A stretch of 64,000 bases of DNA. Origin: Streptomyces sp. NBC_00083 (lineage in GTDB: Bacteria > Actinomycetota > Actinomycetes > Streptomycetales > Streptomycetaceae). How positions within the stretch are numbered: position 1 is the stretch's first letter; the number at the start of each line of letters is the position of its first letter. The notes beneath the pieces are model-generated. The model worked only from the letters and a program-made list of their open reading frames with translations. It had not been told where the DNA came from and searched no databases. Shown here piece by piece: positions 1 through 9,109 of the stretch. The stretch covers positions 2,604,001 through 2,668,000 of the forward strand of contig NZ_JAPELY010000001.1 in assembly GCF_026343295.1 (NCBI RefSeq). The letters are read 5' to 3'. The position numbers were made by a program, and so were the translations under genes.

Positions 1-1563
1 GACGCCGCCTCGCGGCCGCGCCGGATCCTGAACCGCCTCCTGCGGCCCGCGGTCGCCGCCCTCGGTGGGGTGCTCCTGTATCTGAGCTTCCCCCCGAGGC
101 CCCTGTGGTGGCTGGCGCTGCCCGCGTTCGCCGTCTTCGGCTGGGTCCTGCGCGGCCGCGGCTGGAAGGCGGGCCTCGGCCTCGGCTACCTCTTCGGCCT
201 CGGCTTCCTGCTGCCGCTCCTCGTGTGGACCGGCGTGGAGGTGGGCCCCGGACCGTGGCTCGGGCTCGCCGCGATCGAGGCGCTCTTCATCGGCGCGGCA
301 GGGGCCGGTACGGCCGTCGTCTCCAGGCTTCCCGGGTGGCCTGTGTGGGCCGCCACCCTGTGGGTCGCGGCCGAGGCCCTCCGCGCCCGCGCCCCCTTCG
401 GCGGCTTCCCCTGGGGCAAGATCGCCTTCGGCCAGGCGGACGGAACCTTCCTGCCGCTCGCCGCCCTCGGCGGCACCCCCGTCCTCGGCTTCGCCGTGGT
501 GCTCTGCGGATTCGGACTGTACGAGTGCCTGCGCCAGGCGCTGCGCCTGCGCGCCACGGGGAGCCTGCGCAAGGGCGCCGCCGCGGCCGCGCTGCTCGCG
601 GTCGTCGTGCCCGTAGCCGCCTCCTTCGGGGCGCGCGGCCTGGTCAGCGACGCCGCCGAGGACGGCACCGCGACGGTCGCCGTGATCCAGGGCAACGTGC
701 CCCGCCTCGGCCTCGACTTCAACTCCCAGCGCCGGGCCGTGCTCGACTACCACGTACGCGAGACCCTCCGCCTCGCCGACCGCGTCAAGGCCGGCAAGGA
801 GCCGCAGCCCGACTTCGTGCTGTGGCCGGAGAACTCCTCCGACGTGGACCCCTTCGCCGACGACGACGCCCGCACGCTCATCGACCAGACCGCCAAGACC
901 ATCGGCGCCCCGATCTCGGTCGGCGCGGTGGTCGGCGGATACGGCACCAAGCTCTACAACGAGCAGGTCCAGTGGGACCCGAAGCTGGGCCCCGTCGCCA
1001 CCTACGACAAACGGCAGATCCAGCCGTTCGGTGAGTACATCCCGCTGCGCGGCCTCATCGGCACCTTCGCCCCCGGCTACACCTCCATGGTGCGCGAGGA
1101 CTTCAACCGGGGCACCAAGCCCGGCGTGTTCACCATGGCGGGCACCAAGGTGGGCATCGCCACCTGCTACGAGGCCGCCTTCGACTGGGCGGTGCGCGAC
1201 ACCGTCACCGCGGGCGCCCAGATGATCTCCGTGCCGAGCAACAACGCCACCTTCGACCGCAGCGAGATGACCTACCAGCAGCTCGCCATGAGCCGGGTGC
1301 GCGCGGTCGAGCACAGCAGGACCGTCACCGTCCCGGTGACCAGCGGCGTCAGCGCCGTGATCATGCCCGACGGCAAGGTCGTCCAGAAGACCGCGCTGTT
1401 CACCCCGGCGTCCCTGGTGGCGAAGGTGCCGCTGCGCTCGTCGCAGACGCCCGCGACCGAGCTCGGCACGCTGCCGGAGTGGGCGCTCGTCGCGGCCGCC
1501 GCGGCGGGCCTGGCCTGGGGGATCGCCCGCAACGTACGCCGGAGCCGGGACAACCGGGGCTGA
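1..1563 (+). CDS. lnt: Apolipoprotein N-acyltransferase, 5' truncated by window edge
   Basis: Integral membrane enzyme that N-acylates the N-terminal diacylglyceryl-cysteine of lipoproteins. The frame is open from the first base, so the true start lies upstream; a GTG at position 70 is only an internal possibility. The N-terminal third is a series of Leu/Ala/Gly-rich membrane helices. The C-terminal part is a nitrilase-type domain: the catalytic Glu in the LWPENSS stretch, a Lys in the YDKRQ segment followed by PFGEYIP, and the nucleophile Cys in the ATCYEAAF segment. A last hydrophobic helix precedes the basic C-terminus. All three catalytic positions of the family are visible, so the enzyme should be active. 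Confidence 0.9.
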   Translation, partial: DAASRPRRILNRLLRPAVAALGGVLLYLSFPPRPLWWLALPAFAVFGWVLRGRGWKAGLGLGYLFGLGFLLPLLVWTGVEVGPGPWLGLAAIEALFIGAAGAGTAVVSRLPGWPVWAATLWVAAEALRARAPFGGFPWGKIAFGQADGTFLPLAALGGTPVLGFAVVLCGFGLYECLRQALRLRATGSLRKGAAAAALLAVVVPVAASFGARGLVSDAAEDGTATVAVIQGNVPRLGLDFNSQRRAVLDYHVRETLRLADRVKAGKEPQPDFVLWPENSSDVDPFADDDARTLIDQTAKTIGAPISVGAVVGGYGTKLYNEQVQWDPKLGPVATYDKRQIQPFGEYIPLRGLIGTFAPGYTSMVREDFNRGTKPGVFTMAGTKVGIATCYEAAFDWAVRDTVTAGAQMISVPSNNATFDRSEMTYQQLAMSRVRAVEHSRTVTVPVTSGVSAVIMPDGKVVQKTALFTPASLVAKVPLRSSQTPATELGTLPEWALVAAAAAGLAWGIARNVRRSRDNRG

Positions 1564-1598
1564 CCGGCCGGTCCCCGGCGGCCGTTAGGGTCGGGGGC

Positions 1599-2081
1599 AT
1601 GGCAACTCCTGACTTCATCCGAGACATCCGGGCCACCGCCGGGCACCAGCTGCTCCTGCTGCCGGGCGTGAGCGCGATCGTCTTCGACGACGAGGGCCGG
1701 GTCCTGCTCGGCCGCCGCGCGGACAACGGCCAGTGGTCGACGGTCGGCGGCATCCCGGAGCCGGGGGAGGAGCCGGCCCAGACCGCGGTGCGCGAGGTGT
1801 ACGAGGAGACCGGCGTACGGTGCGTCGCCGAGCGCGTGGTCCTCGTGGACGCGGCCCCCACCCCCGTCGTCTACCCCAACGGCGACGTGTGCCAGTTCAT
1901 GGACATCGCCTTCCGCTGCCGTGCCACCGGCGGCGAAGCACGCGTCAACGACGACGAGTCCCTCGACGTGGGGTGGTTCGCCATGGACGCCCTGCCGCAG
2001 CTCAGTGAGTTCGCGCTGTTCAGCATCAAGCAGGCCCAGGCGGACGGCCCCACATGGTTCCGACCCAGCACCGAGCTGTGA
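1599..2081 (+). CDS. Nudix hydrolase
   Basis: A 160-residue protein that should hydrolyse a nucleoside diphosphate linked to another moiety. The Nudix box is complete: it starts at GGIPEPGEE and ends at REVYEETGV, keeping the metal-binding REVYEE core. The ATG at 1599 lies 36 bases after the lnt stop, behind a G-rich stretch (TCGGGGGC) that may serve as ribosome-binding site, and it fits the fold; longer in-frame extensions would overlap lnt. The substrate cannot be told from sequence. The tail (FALFSIKQAQADGPTWF) resembles actinobacterial stand-alone Nudix proteins often annotated as NTP pyrophosphohydrolases. Confidence 0.85.
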   Translation: MATPDFIRDIRATAGHQLLLLPGVSAIVFDDEGRVLLGRRADNGQWSTVGGIPEPGEEPAQTAVREVYEETGVRCVAERVVLVDAAPTPVVYPNGDVCQFMDIAFRCRATGGEARVNDDESLDVGWFAMDALPQLSEFALFSIKQAQADGPTWFRPSTEL

Positions 2082-2137
2082 AGTGTGTGTGCTGACCACA
2101 TGGGTGGCTGAGGGGCGGCCTGCCTAGGGTCGAGCGC

Positions 2138-3001
2138 ATGACCGCGCCCCTCACCCCCGAGCCCACCACGGCCGGGCCCCCCGCCACCCCCGGGCCCCAT
2201 GGCCCCGGGCCCGCCGCCCTCCGCCCCGCCCCCTCCGTCTCCCTCGACCTGCGGGGACGCGCCGTGCTCGTCACCGGAGCGGCCGGCGGCATAGGCCGCG
2301 CCTGCGCCCTGCGGCTCGCCTCGGCCGGAGCGAAGGTCCGAGCGGTGGACCGGGACGCGGCAGGACTCGAGACGCTCGGGAAGCGGGCGGCCGGCCTCAG
2401 CGGCACCGTGGAACCCCTCGTCCTCGACCTCACCGACCTCGACGCGGCCGAGCGGGCCGCCGCGGGCACCGACATCCTGGTCAACAACGCCGGGCTCCAA
2501 CTGGTGCGCCCCATCGAGGAGTTCCCGCCCGACGTCTTCCACACCGTCCTCACCGTCATGCTCGAAGCGCCCTTCCGGCTGATCAGAGGAGCGCTGCCGC
2601 ACATGTACGCACAGGGGTGGGGCCGCATCGTCAACCTGTCCTCGGTCCATGGGCTGCGGGCCTCCGCCTTCAAGTCGGCCTATGTGTCCGCCAAACATGG
2701 CCTCGAAGGGCTCTCCAAGACCGCAGCCCTCGAAGGCGCCCCGCACGGCGTCACATCGAACTGCGTCAACCCCGGCTATGTGCGTACGCCCCTGGTGGAG
2801 CGGCAGATCGCCGATCAGGCCGCCGCCCACGGCATCCCCGAGGAACGCGTGCTCACCGAGGTGTTCCTCAAGGACGCCGCGCTCAAGCGCCTCGTCGAGC
2901 CACACGAAGTCGCCGAAGCCGTCGCCTATCTCTGCACCCCGCAGGCGTCGTTCATCACCGGCACCTCGCTCGCCCTCGACGGCGGATGGACCGCGCACTG
3001 A
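2138..3001 (+). CDS. SDR oxidoreductase, probable 3-hydroxybutyrate dehydrogenase
   Basis: A 287-residue classical short-chain dehydrogenase with an extra Pro-rich N-terminus of about 35 residues. The cofactor motif is GAAGGIGRA near residue 50; an Asp after the second strand (VRAVDRD) argues for NAD over NADP. NNAG is present, followed by catalytic Ser in NLSSVHG and Tyr/Lys in YVSAKHG. The C-terminus (FITGTSLALDGGWTAH) is typical of the 3-hydroxybutyrate dehydrogenase group. It is followed by a GAF/PucR-type regulator and a convergent metabolite symporter, which suggests a small hydroxyacid or ketone-body utilisation unit. The substrate is inferred from family resemblance and context. Confidence 0.75.
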   Translation: MTAPLTPEPTTAGPPATPGPHGPGPAALRPAPSVSLDLRGRAVLVTGAAGGIGRACALRLASAGAKVRAVDRDAAGLETLGKRAAGLSGTVEPLVLDLTDLDAAERAAAGTDILVNNAGLQLVRPIEEFPPDVFHTVLTVMLEAPFRLIRGALPHMYAQGWGRIVNLSSVHGLRASAFKSAYVSAKHGLEGLSKTAALEGAPHGVTSNCVNPGYVRTPLVERQIADQAAAHGIPEERVLTEVFLKDAALKRLVEPHEVAEAVAYLCTPQASFITGTSLALDGGWTAH

Positions 3002-3170
3002 ACACCCGCCCGGCCGCCGGTCCGCCCACCCGCCCGGCGACCGCCACAGAGCACCGCGCACCTGTCGAACTCCCGCTCCTCCTCCGCTCGTTCCGCTGCT
3101 TGTTCTGCACCCCTCAAGAGTTGTCCACAGGCCTGGCGAGGCCGCACGTCCGGCAGGTATCCCTGTGACC

Positions 3171-5093
3171 ATGACCCATCACCCGCATGTCGCCGACCAT
3201 CCCGAAGCCGCCTACCTGGAACTTCTGGCCCGTGGTGCGCCCGCGGAGGCGTACGACCGCCCGGCCCTGATCGCCCGCGCCGACGGCGCGGGACCGCGGG
3301 CGCTCGCGGGCCTGGACGCGATGCGGCGGCTCGCGCTGCGCGTACGGACCGACCTCGAACAGCGCAGACGCCGCGAGGCCGAACTGTCCGCCCTGTTCGA
3401 GACGGCCCACGACCTCGCGGGGCTGCGCGATCTGGACGCGGTACTGCGCGCCATCGTGCAACGCGCCCGCTCGCTGCTCCGCACGGAGGTCGCCTACCTC
3501 AGCCTCAACGATCCCGCCGCGGGCGACACGTACATGCGCGTCACCGAAGGCTCGGTGGCCGCCCGCTTCCAGCAGTTGCGGCTCGGCATGGGCGAGGGGC
3601 TCGGCGGTCTCGTCGCGCAGACCGCCCGCCCGTACGTCACCTCCAGCTACTTCGACGACGAGCGGTTCCAGCACACCAGCGCCATCGACACCGGCGTACG
3701 CGACGAAGGGCTCGTCGCCATCCTCGGCGTGCCCCTGATGCTCGGCAGCACCGGAAGCACGGTCATCGGAGTGCTGTTCGCCGCCGACCGCCACCCCCGG
3801 GTCTTCGCCCGCGAGGAGATCGCCCTCCTCGGCTCGTTCGCGGCGCACGCCGCCGTCGCCATCGACACCGCCAACCTGCTGGCCGAAACCCGCTCGGCCC
3901 TCGGCGAACTGGAGAGGGCCAACGAGACGATCCGCGACCACAGCGCCGTCCTCGAACGGGCCTCGGAGGCCCACGACCGGCTCACCGAATTGGTCCTGCG
4001 CGGCGGCGGAGTCCACGACGTGGCCGGAGCGGTCTCCGAAGTCCTCGACGGCACTGTCGAGTTCGCCGACGCCGACTCGCCCCACACCGCCGTCCTGCGG
4101 ATCAGCGGCACCGACGGCCACGCGATGCGCCACGGCGACGACTGGCTCGCCGGAGTATCGGCCGGCGGCGAACTCCTGGGCGCCCTCGTCCTGCACGGCC
4201 ACCCCGGCCTCGACCCCGTCGACCGCCGCACCCTGGAGCGCGCCGCCATGGTCACCTCGCTGCTCCTGCTCGCCCGGCGCTCGGCGGGCGAGGCCGAACA
4301 GCGGGTTCGGGGGGAGCTGTTGGACGACTTCCTGGACGCGCCGGGCCGCGACCCGCGACTGCTGCGCGAGCGTGCCGCCCGGCTGCGCGCCGACCTCGAC
4401 GCCCCGCACGTGGTGCTCGCCGCCCGCATCGACGGCCCCGCCCCCGGCACCGCCGCCCGCCGGACCGCGGACCGCCGGCGCATCGGCTCCGCCGCCGCGT
4501 ACCTGGCCGCCACCCGGCACGGCCTCGCCTCGACCCGCGACGGCGGTACGGTCCTGCTCCTCCCGCTCGGCCCCGGTGACACCCCGGCCGAGGTGGCCCG
4601 GCAGACGGCGAAGCAGCTCAGCGGCGCTCTGCACGAGCCGGTCACGGTCGGCGCGTCCGGCGCCGTGGAGGCCCCCGCCCTGACACCCGGCGCCGTCGCC
4701 ACCGCGTACGCCGAGTCCCGCCGCTGTCTGGAGGCGCTGCGGCTGCTCGGCCGCACCGGCGAGGGCGCCGCTGCCCAGGAGCTCGGGTTCCTCGGGCTGC
4801 TGCTCGCGGACACCCAGGACATCCACGGATTCGTCGACCGCACGATCGGCTCGGTCGTGGCGTACGACGAGAAGCGGGGCACCGCCCTGGTCCGCACCCT
4901 CGACGCGTACTTCGCCAACGGCATGAGCCCGGCCCGCACCAAGGAGCAGCTCCACGTCCATGTGAACACGGTGGCCCAGCGGCTGGAGCGGATCGGCCGG
5001 CTGCTCGGTCCCGACTGGCAGACACCGGCGCGTGCCCTGGAAATCCAGCTCGCGCTCCGGCTGTATGTGGCGGCCCCAGCCATAAGGCCCTGA
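3171..5093 (+). CDS. GAF-domain, PucR/CdaR-type helix-turn-helix regulator
   Basis: A 640-residue cytosolic regulator. An N-terminal helical segment rich in Arg/Glu (residues about 45-75) leads into a GAF sensor domain (about 75-235), followed by a coiled-coil-like helix (ARSALGELERANETI). The C-terminus has the PucR-type HTH: a long helix (LVRTLDAYFANGMSPARTK) followed by HVHVNTVAQRLERIG. The start is taken at ATG 3171; an in-frame GTG lies 6 bases upstream. Regulators of this type usually activate adjacent catabolic genes, so it probably controls the SDR gene at 2138 and perhaps the transporter at 5146. The ligand is unknown. Confidence 0.85.
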   Translation: MTHHPHVADHPEAAYLELLARGAPAEAYDRPALIARADGAGPRALAGLDAMRRLALRVRTDLEQRRRREAELSALFETAHDLAGLRDLDAVLRAIVQRARSLLRTEVAYLSLNDPAAGDTYMRVTEGSVAARFQQLRLGMGEGLGGLVAQTARPYVTSSYFDDERFQHTSAIDTGVRDEGLVAILGVPLMLGSTGSTVIGVLFAADRHPRVFAREEIALLGSFAAHAAVAIDTANLLAETRSALGELERANETIRDHSAVLERASEAHDRLTELVLRGGGVHDVAGAVSEVLDGTVEFADADSPHTAVLRISGTDGHAMRHGDDWLAGVSAGGELLGALVLHGHPGLDPVDRRTLERAAMVTSLLLLARRSAGEAEQRVRGELLDDFLDAPGRDPRLLRERAARLRADLDAPHVVLAARIDGPAPGTAARRTADRRRIGSAAAYLAATRHGLASTRDGGTVLLLPLGPGDTPAEVARQTAKQLSGALHEPVTVGASGAVEAPALTPGAVATAYAESRRCLEALRLLGRTGEGAAAQELGFLGLLLADTQDIHGFVDRTIGSVVAYDEKRGTALVRTLDAYFANGMSPARTKEQLHVHVNTVAQRLERIGRLLGPDWQTPARALEIQLALRLYVAAPAIRP

Positions 5094-5094
5094 C

Positions 5095-5129
5095 GAGTGG
5101 GGCGCCACCACACGGACGCCGCCCCACTC
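5095..5129. terminator. Hairpin between convergent regulator and transporter genes
   Basis: Perfect 10-base arms GAGTGGGGCG and CGCCCCACTC around a 15-base loop begin one base after the regulator stop. The position between two convergent genes fits a bidirectional terminator. No U-tract is present, which is usual for actinomycetes. Confidence 0.7.
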
Positions 5130-5145
5130 CAAGTACCGTGCACCC

Positions 5146-6534
5146 TCAGGCAGTTCGCGCGTCCGTACCGGACGGCGCCGTCGCCATCTGCTGTACGTCC
5201 TCCGTCGGCTCGACCTGCTCCAGGTCCCGGTGGCGTGTCTCCTGCGCACACCCGACGGCGACCACCGTGAGCAGCACGGCCGCGATGACGTACAGGGCGA
5301 TGGGTGTCGAGGTGCCGTAGTCGGAGAGCAGCGCCGTCGCGATGAGCGGCGCGGGCGCGCCGGCCGCCACGGAGGAGAACTGGGCGCCGATCGACGCCCC
5401 CGAATACCGCATCCGGGTCGCGAACATCTCGGAGAAGAAGGCCGCCTGGGGTGCGTACATCGCGCCGTGGAAGACCAGACCGACGGTGACGGCCAGGATC
5501 AGGTTCCCGAAGCTGCCGGTGTCGATCAGCGCGAAGAACGGGAACATCCAGGCACCCACGCCCACGGCGCCGATCAGATACACCGGCCTGCGTCCGATCC
5601 GGTCGGACAGCGCGCCCCACGCCGGGATGACCACGAAGTGCACGGCGGAGGCGATGAGGACGGAGTTGAGCGCGGTCTGCTTCGCCATTCCGGCCGATGT
5701 CGTCGCGTACACCAGGATGAACGCGGTGATCACGTAGTAGCTGATGTTCTCCGCCATCCGCGCGCCCATCGCGACGAGCACATCGCGCCAGTGGTCGCGC
5801 AGGACCGCGACGAGCGGCAGCCTCTCGGTCGCGCCGTCGGACGTCCGGGTGGCGGCACGCGCCAACGCGGCCTTGAACACCGGGGATTCGTCGACGGAGA
5901 GCCTGATCCACAGACCCAGCAGCACCAGCACACCCGACAGCAGGAACGGTATGCGCCAGCCCCATGCCGTGAAGGCGTCGTCGGACAGCAGCGCGGTCAG
6001 TGCGGAGAGCACACCCGCGGCGAGCAACTGCCCCGCGGGGGCGCCGGTCTGCGGCCAGGAGGACCAGAACCCGCGCCGCCGGGCGTCCCCGTGCTCCGAC
6101 ACGAGCAGCACGGCCCCGCCCCACTCGCCGCCCAGCGCGAACCCCTGCACCAGACGCAACGCCGTGAGCAGCACGGGCGCCGCGGCTCCCACGGTGGCGT
6201 GGGTGGGCAGCAGCCCGATGCCGAAGGTGGCACCGCCCATCATGAGCAGACTCACCACGAGCAGCTTCTTGCGGCCGAGCCGGTCCCCGAAGTGCCCGAA
6301 CACCAGGGCCCCGAGCGGCCGCGCCGCGAACCCCACGGCATAGGTGAGAAAGGAGAGCAACGTCCCGACGAGCGGCGCCGAGTCGGGGAAGAACAACTTG
6401 TTGAACACGAGCGCGGCGGCCGACCCGTAGAGGAAGAAGTCGTACCACTCGACGGTCGTGCCGATGAGGCTGGCGGCGACGACGCGCCGGAGATGGGCGG
6501 CGGCGGGCGGGGGAGCGGTGGCAGAGGCGGCCAT
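5146..6534 (-). CDS. MHS-family MFS transporter (metabolite:H+ symporter)
   Basis: A 462-residue 12-helix transporter of the cytoplasmic membrane. The ATG at 6534 places a short Ala/Pro-rich tail before TTVEWYDFFLYG, the usual first-helix signature of metabolite:H+ symporters (ShiA/ProP-like). The loop 2-3 motif GDRLGRKK and the repeat GALSDRIGRRPVYL in the second half are present. Upstream frame extension reaches 6870 but lacks any membrane-protein character. It faces the SDR/PucR pair across a hairpin and probably imports the acid that the pair uses; dicarboxylates, shikimate-like compounds or betaines are other substrates of this family. Confidence 0.85.
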   Translation of the reverse strand: MAASATAPPPAAAHLRRVVAASLIGTTVEWYDFFLYGSAAALVFNKLFFPDSAPLVGTLLSFLTYAVGFAARPLGALVFGHFGDRLGRKKLLVVSLLMMGGATFGIGLLPTHATVGAAAPVLLTALRLVQGFALGGEWGGAVLLVSEHGDARRRGFWSSWPQTGAPAGQLLAAGVLSALTALLSDDAFTAWGWRIPFLLSGVLVLLGLWIRLSVDESPVFKAALARAATRTSDGATERLPLVAVLRDHWRDVLVAMGARMAENISYYVITAFILVYATTSAGMAKQTALNSVLIASAVHFVVIPAWGALSDRIGRRPVYLIGAVGVGAWMFPFFALIDTGSFGNLILAVTVGLVFHGAMYAPQAAFFSEMFATRMRYSGASIGAQFSSVAAGAPAPLIATALLSDYGTSTPIALYVIAAVLLTVVAVGCAQETRHRDLEQVEPTEDVQQMATAPSGTDARTA

Positions 6535-6921
6535 GGGTACCACTTCCGGACGGTGGGCGAGGACGAGTACGTGTCGCCACACCGTAGGAAGGCGCAGGTC
6601 AGCGGTGTATGTGGTGGGACACCATAGTTGTGGGGGTGGGAGTGCGTGCCGCCACCACGTCTGTCGTACCAGGACCACGCCGGACGGCGCGGTCCCCCTC
6701 GGTCGGCCCATGAGCGGCCCCATGCGGACACGTCGGGCCTGGCCCCGGTCGCCACTCCACGGCCCCCGCCCGCTCCGCCCCCCGCCCCGCTGAAGCCGCA
6801 CGTCAGGACCCGGGTCGGGGCGGCGGGGCGTGAAGTGCCCCTGGCCCCATGGGAATTGGCCGACCGCCATGGGATTATGCCGTTATCCAACGGTGGGTGC
6901 CGAGGCAGTACGGGGGTACGG
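6535..6921. promoter_or_regulatory. 387-base divergent intergenic region
   Basis: Lies between the divergent transporter and kinase genes and must hold both promoters. It contains a short inverted repeat TGGTG-GGA-CACCA at 6612-6624. No supported gene was found, and no confident -35/-10 pair can be assigned by eye. Confidence 0.4.
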
Positions 6922-8577
6922 ATGGCCGGCCGATTCAAGCCACTGACCGACGACGATCCGAGGGTCGTCGGCGGATACGCCTTACGCGCCCGCCTGGGAG
7001 CGGGCGGCATGGGGCGCGTCTATCTCGCCTTCACTCCCGGCGGCCGGGCCCTCGCGATCAAGGTGGTGCGGCCCGACTACGCCGAGGACGACGAGTTCCG
7101 CCGCCGGTTCCGCAAGGAGATCGACGCCGCGCAACGCGTCCAGGGCCTCTACACCGCGCCCGTCATCGACGCGGACAGCGAGGCGGGCCTGCCCTGGCTG
7201 GCCACCGCCTATGTGCCGGGGCCCTCGTTGCAGCAGGCCGTCGCGGAACACGGACCCCTCCCGGCGCTCACGGTGTTCCGGCTCATGGCGGGCGTGGCCG
7301 AGGGGCTCGCGGCGATCCACGCGTGCGCGCTGATCCACCGCGATCTCAAGCCGGCCAACATCCTGCTCGCCGAGGACGGCCCCCGCGTCATCGACTTCGG
7401 CATCGCCCACGCCGCGGACGCCACCTCCCTCACCCACACCCATGTACGCATCGGCACACCCGCGTTCATGGCACCCGAGCAGATCCGCGGCCGCTCCGCG
7501 AGCCCGGCCACCGATGTGTTCGCCCTGGGCAACCTCGCCGTGTTCGCCGCGACGGGCCGCACGGCCTTCGGCGAGGGGAATCCGGACGCACTCTTCTACC
7601 GGGTCATCAACGAGGAGCCCGAGCTGGGCAGTTGCCCCGACGAGCTTCGTGTCATCGTGGAGAGGTGCCTGGCCAAGGAGCCCGGCGACCGGCCGCCCGT
7701 CGCGGACATCATGGACTACGCGCGCCGCCGGACCCAGGGCGAAACGATGAGCCTGGCCGGGTCGTGGCTGCCCGCGCCGATGGTGACGGCACTGGCCGGA
7801 TACGGTACGGCCCCGTACGGGAAGAGTGCGCGGGCGACGGCCGAGTCCACCACGAAGACGAAGACTCGGCCCACCCCGAAGACGAACTCCGGGCCCACCC
7901 CGAAGGCGACATCCGGGCCCACCCCGAAACCGAAGACGGGGCCCACCGCGAAGACGAAGCAGTCGGCGGCGGTCGGCGGGGCGAAGAAGGCCGGACCCGT
8001 ACCCAAGGCGCCCGTCCGCAGGACCCAGCCCCCGGCGCGGAAAGGGACATCGGGCTCCTCCGCGGCCGGCGGGCTGGCCCTGATCGGCGCCGCCGCCGTC
8101 CTCATCATCGGCCCCCACAACGTGCTCGCCTGGGTCGCGGCGCACGGCAGGTCCGCGAACCCGGCGGCGTCCGCGACGACGCCGGCCTACACCTTCCCGG
8201 CGCAGCCCACGCCGCGTGCGGACGTGAACACGGGAGTGCTCCCCACCGGGACGAAGACGGCCGACCCGGGCTGTGAACGGGCCCAAGCGGCGATCCGCAG
8301 CAACAACGCGGCCTTCGACAAGGCCTCGGCCGCCTCATTGAGCTCCCTGGCATCGAACCTCGACGCGGCCGCGGACGCCGCCGACGACCTCGCCGCGCGC
8401 AGCGCCATCCGCGCGCTCGCCGCCGACAGCCGGTCCATGAGCGAGAGCCAGGCCAGTTTCCAGCAGGCGATCGACCAGAAGGACTCCGCTCAGAGCCGCG
8501 TGTACTCGAACGCGTACAGTGCCGGCTTCACCCAGTGGAAGAGCGACGCGAGCACCTTCGAGGCCAAGTGCATCTGA
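6922..8577 (+). CDS. Membrane-anchored Ser/Thr protein kinase (PknB type), TTA codon
   Basis: A 551-residue Hanks-type kinase. The kinase domain covers residues 18-270, with Gly loop LGAGGMGRVYL, Lys47, catalytic HRDLKPANIL (Asp141), DFG 158-160 and APE 184-186, so all catalytic elements are intact. A Lys/Thr/Pro linker (about 300-375) with repeated GPTPK-like units follows, then one membrane helix (about 381-397) and an Ala/Ser-rich extracytoplasmic tail. No PASTA or known sensor domain is seen outside. ATG 6922 has GGGGG upstream; longer starts add no kinase-like sequence. Codon 21 (bases 6982-6984) is TTA, so translation probably depends on the bldA leucyl-tRNA. A hairpin follows the stop. 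Confidence 0.9.
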   Translation: MAGRFKPLTDDDPRVVGGYALRARLGAGGMGRVYLAFTPGGRALAIKVVRPDYAEDDEFRRRFRKEIDAAQRVQGLYTAPVIDADSEAGLPWLATAYVPGPSLQQAVAEHGPLPALTVFRLMAGVAEGLAAIHACALIHRDLKPANILLAEDGPRVIDFGIAHAADATSLTHTHVRIGTPAFMAPEQIRGRSASPATDVFALGNLAVFAATGRTAFGEGNPDALFYRVINEEPELGSCPDELRVIVERCLAKEPGDRPPVADIMDYARRRTQGETMSLAGSWLPAPMVTALAGYGTAPYGKSARATAESTTKTKTRPTPKTNSGPTPKATSGPTPKPKTGPTAKTKQSAAVGGAKKAGPVPKAPVRRTQPPARKGTSGSSAAGGLALIGAAAVLIIGPHNVLAWVAAHGRSANPAASATTPAYTFPAQPTPRADVNTGVLPTGTKTADPGCERAQAAIRSNNAAFDKASAASLSSLASNLDAAADAADDLAARSAIRALAADSRSMSESQASFQQAIDQKDSAQSRVYSNAYSAGFTQWKSDASTFEAKCI

Positions 8578-8581
8578 GGCG

Positions 8582-8626
8582 TGTCCGGCGGATCCGGCCG
8601 CCGTCCCGGACGACGTCCGCCGGACA
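8582..8626 (+). terminator. Inverted repeat downstream of the kinase gene
   Basis: Ten-base arms TGTCCGGCGG and CCGCCGGACA are separated by 25 bases and start 5 bases after the kinase stop. The loop is long and can itself fold. A terminator role is inferred from position. Confidence 0.5.
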
Positions 8627-8774
8627 GGCCTGGGCCCCGGGCAGGCCTGGGCCCAGGGGACCGGCCGAACGGGAAGTGCCCCGTGTGTCCCGGGTGGGTG
8701 GATCGTCCCGAGAGGTCAGACTTGAGACACCGGCCCGGCTCGCGGCCCGCGCTCTTCCGAACCGAGGGAACACC

Positions 8775-9068
8775 ATGACCTGGGCATCCTGGACCACCGT
8801 GGGCATCCACGTACTCCCCGGCGTCGTGCAGGCCGAGGAGTTCGGCCCGATGCAGGGGGACCTGACCATCCACACCACCTGGTCCGGGCACGAGGCGGAC
8901 CTCGCCGTGCAGTATTCGGGCGCCGCCGACTGGTACACGCTCGTCGGCAGCCCCGTGCCCTGCCACTCCGAGGAGGACAGCCGCGCCTACCACCAGGCCG
9001 TCGTCGACGGGGTCCGCGAGGGCGAAAGGGCGCAGGACGTCCTGCGGAAGCTCGCCCGCACCGCCTAG
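8775..9068 (+). CDS. Small hypothetical protein (97 aa)
   Basis: A 97-residue acidic protein starting MTWASWTTVG, with no signal peptide and no membrane helix. It has a Trp-rich beta-like first half (HTTWSGHEADLAVQYSG) and a helical acidic C-terminal half (EGERAQDVLRKLARTA). ATG 8775 is preceded by GAGGGAA. I do not recognise the family. The coding end runs into a 16-base tandem repeat that also supplies the TAG stop. It sits alone between the kinase and a secreted hydrolase on the same strand, so a link to either is speculative. Confidence 0.65.
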   Translation: MTWASWTTVGIHVLPGVVQAEEFGPMQGDLTIHTTWSGHEADLAVQYSGAADWYTLVGSPVPCHSEEDSRAYHQAVVDGVREGERAQDVLRKLARTA

Positions 9069-9109
9069 CGCCCGCACCGCCCAGCGCCCGCACCGCCTAG
9101 CGCCCGCAC
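9053..9109. repeat. 16-base tandem repeat spanning a stop codon
   Basis: The unit CGCCCGCACCGCCTAG occurs three times (9053-9068, 9069-9084 with one change, 9085-9100) and a fourth copy is cut after 9 bases. The first copy encodes the last residues and stop of the upstream small protein. Confidence 0.9.

Noticed and set aside
3647..6580. Long minus-strand frame through the PucR gene into the transporter
   Set aside because: Arg/Ser/Ala-rich, no protein-like structure; the true transporter is in another frame.
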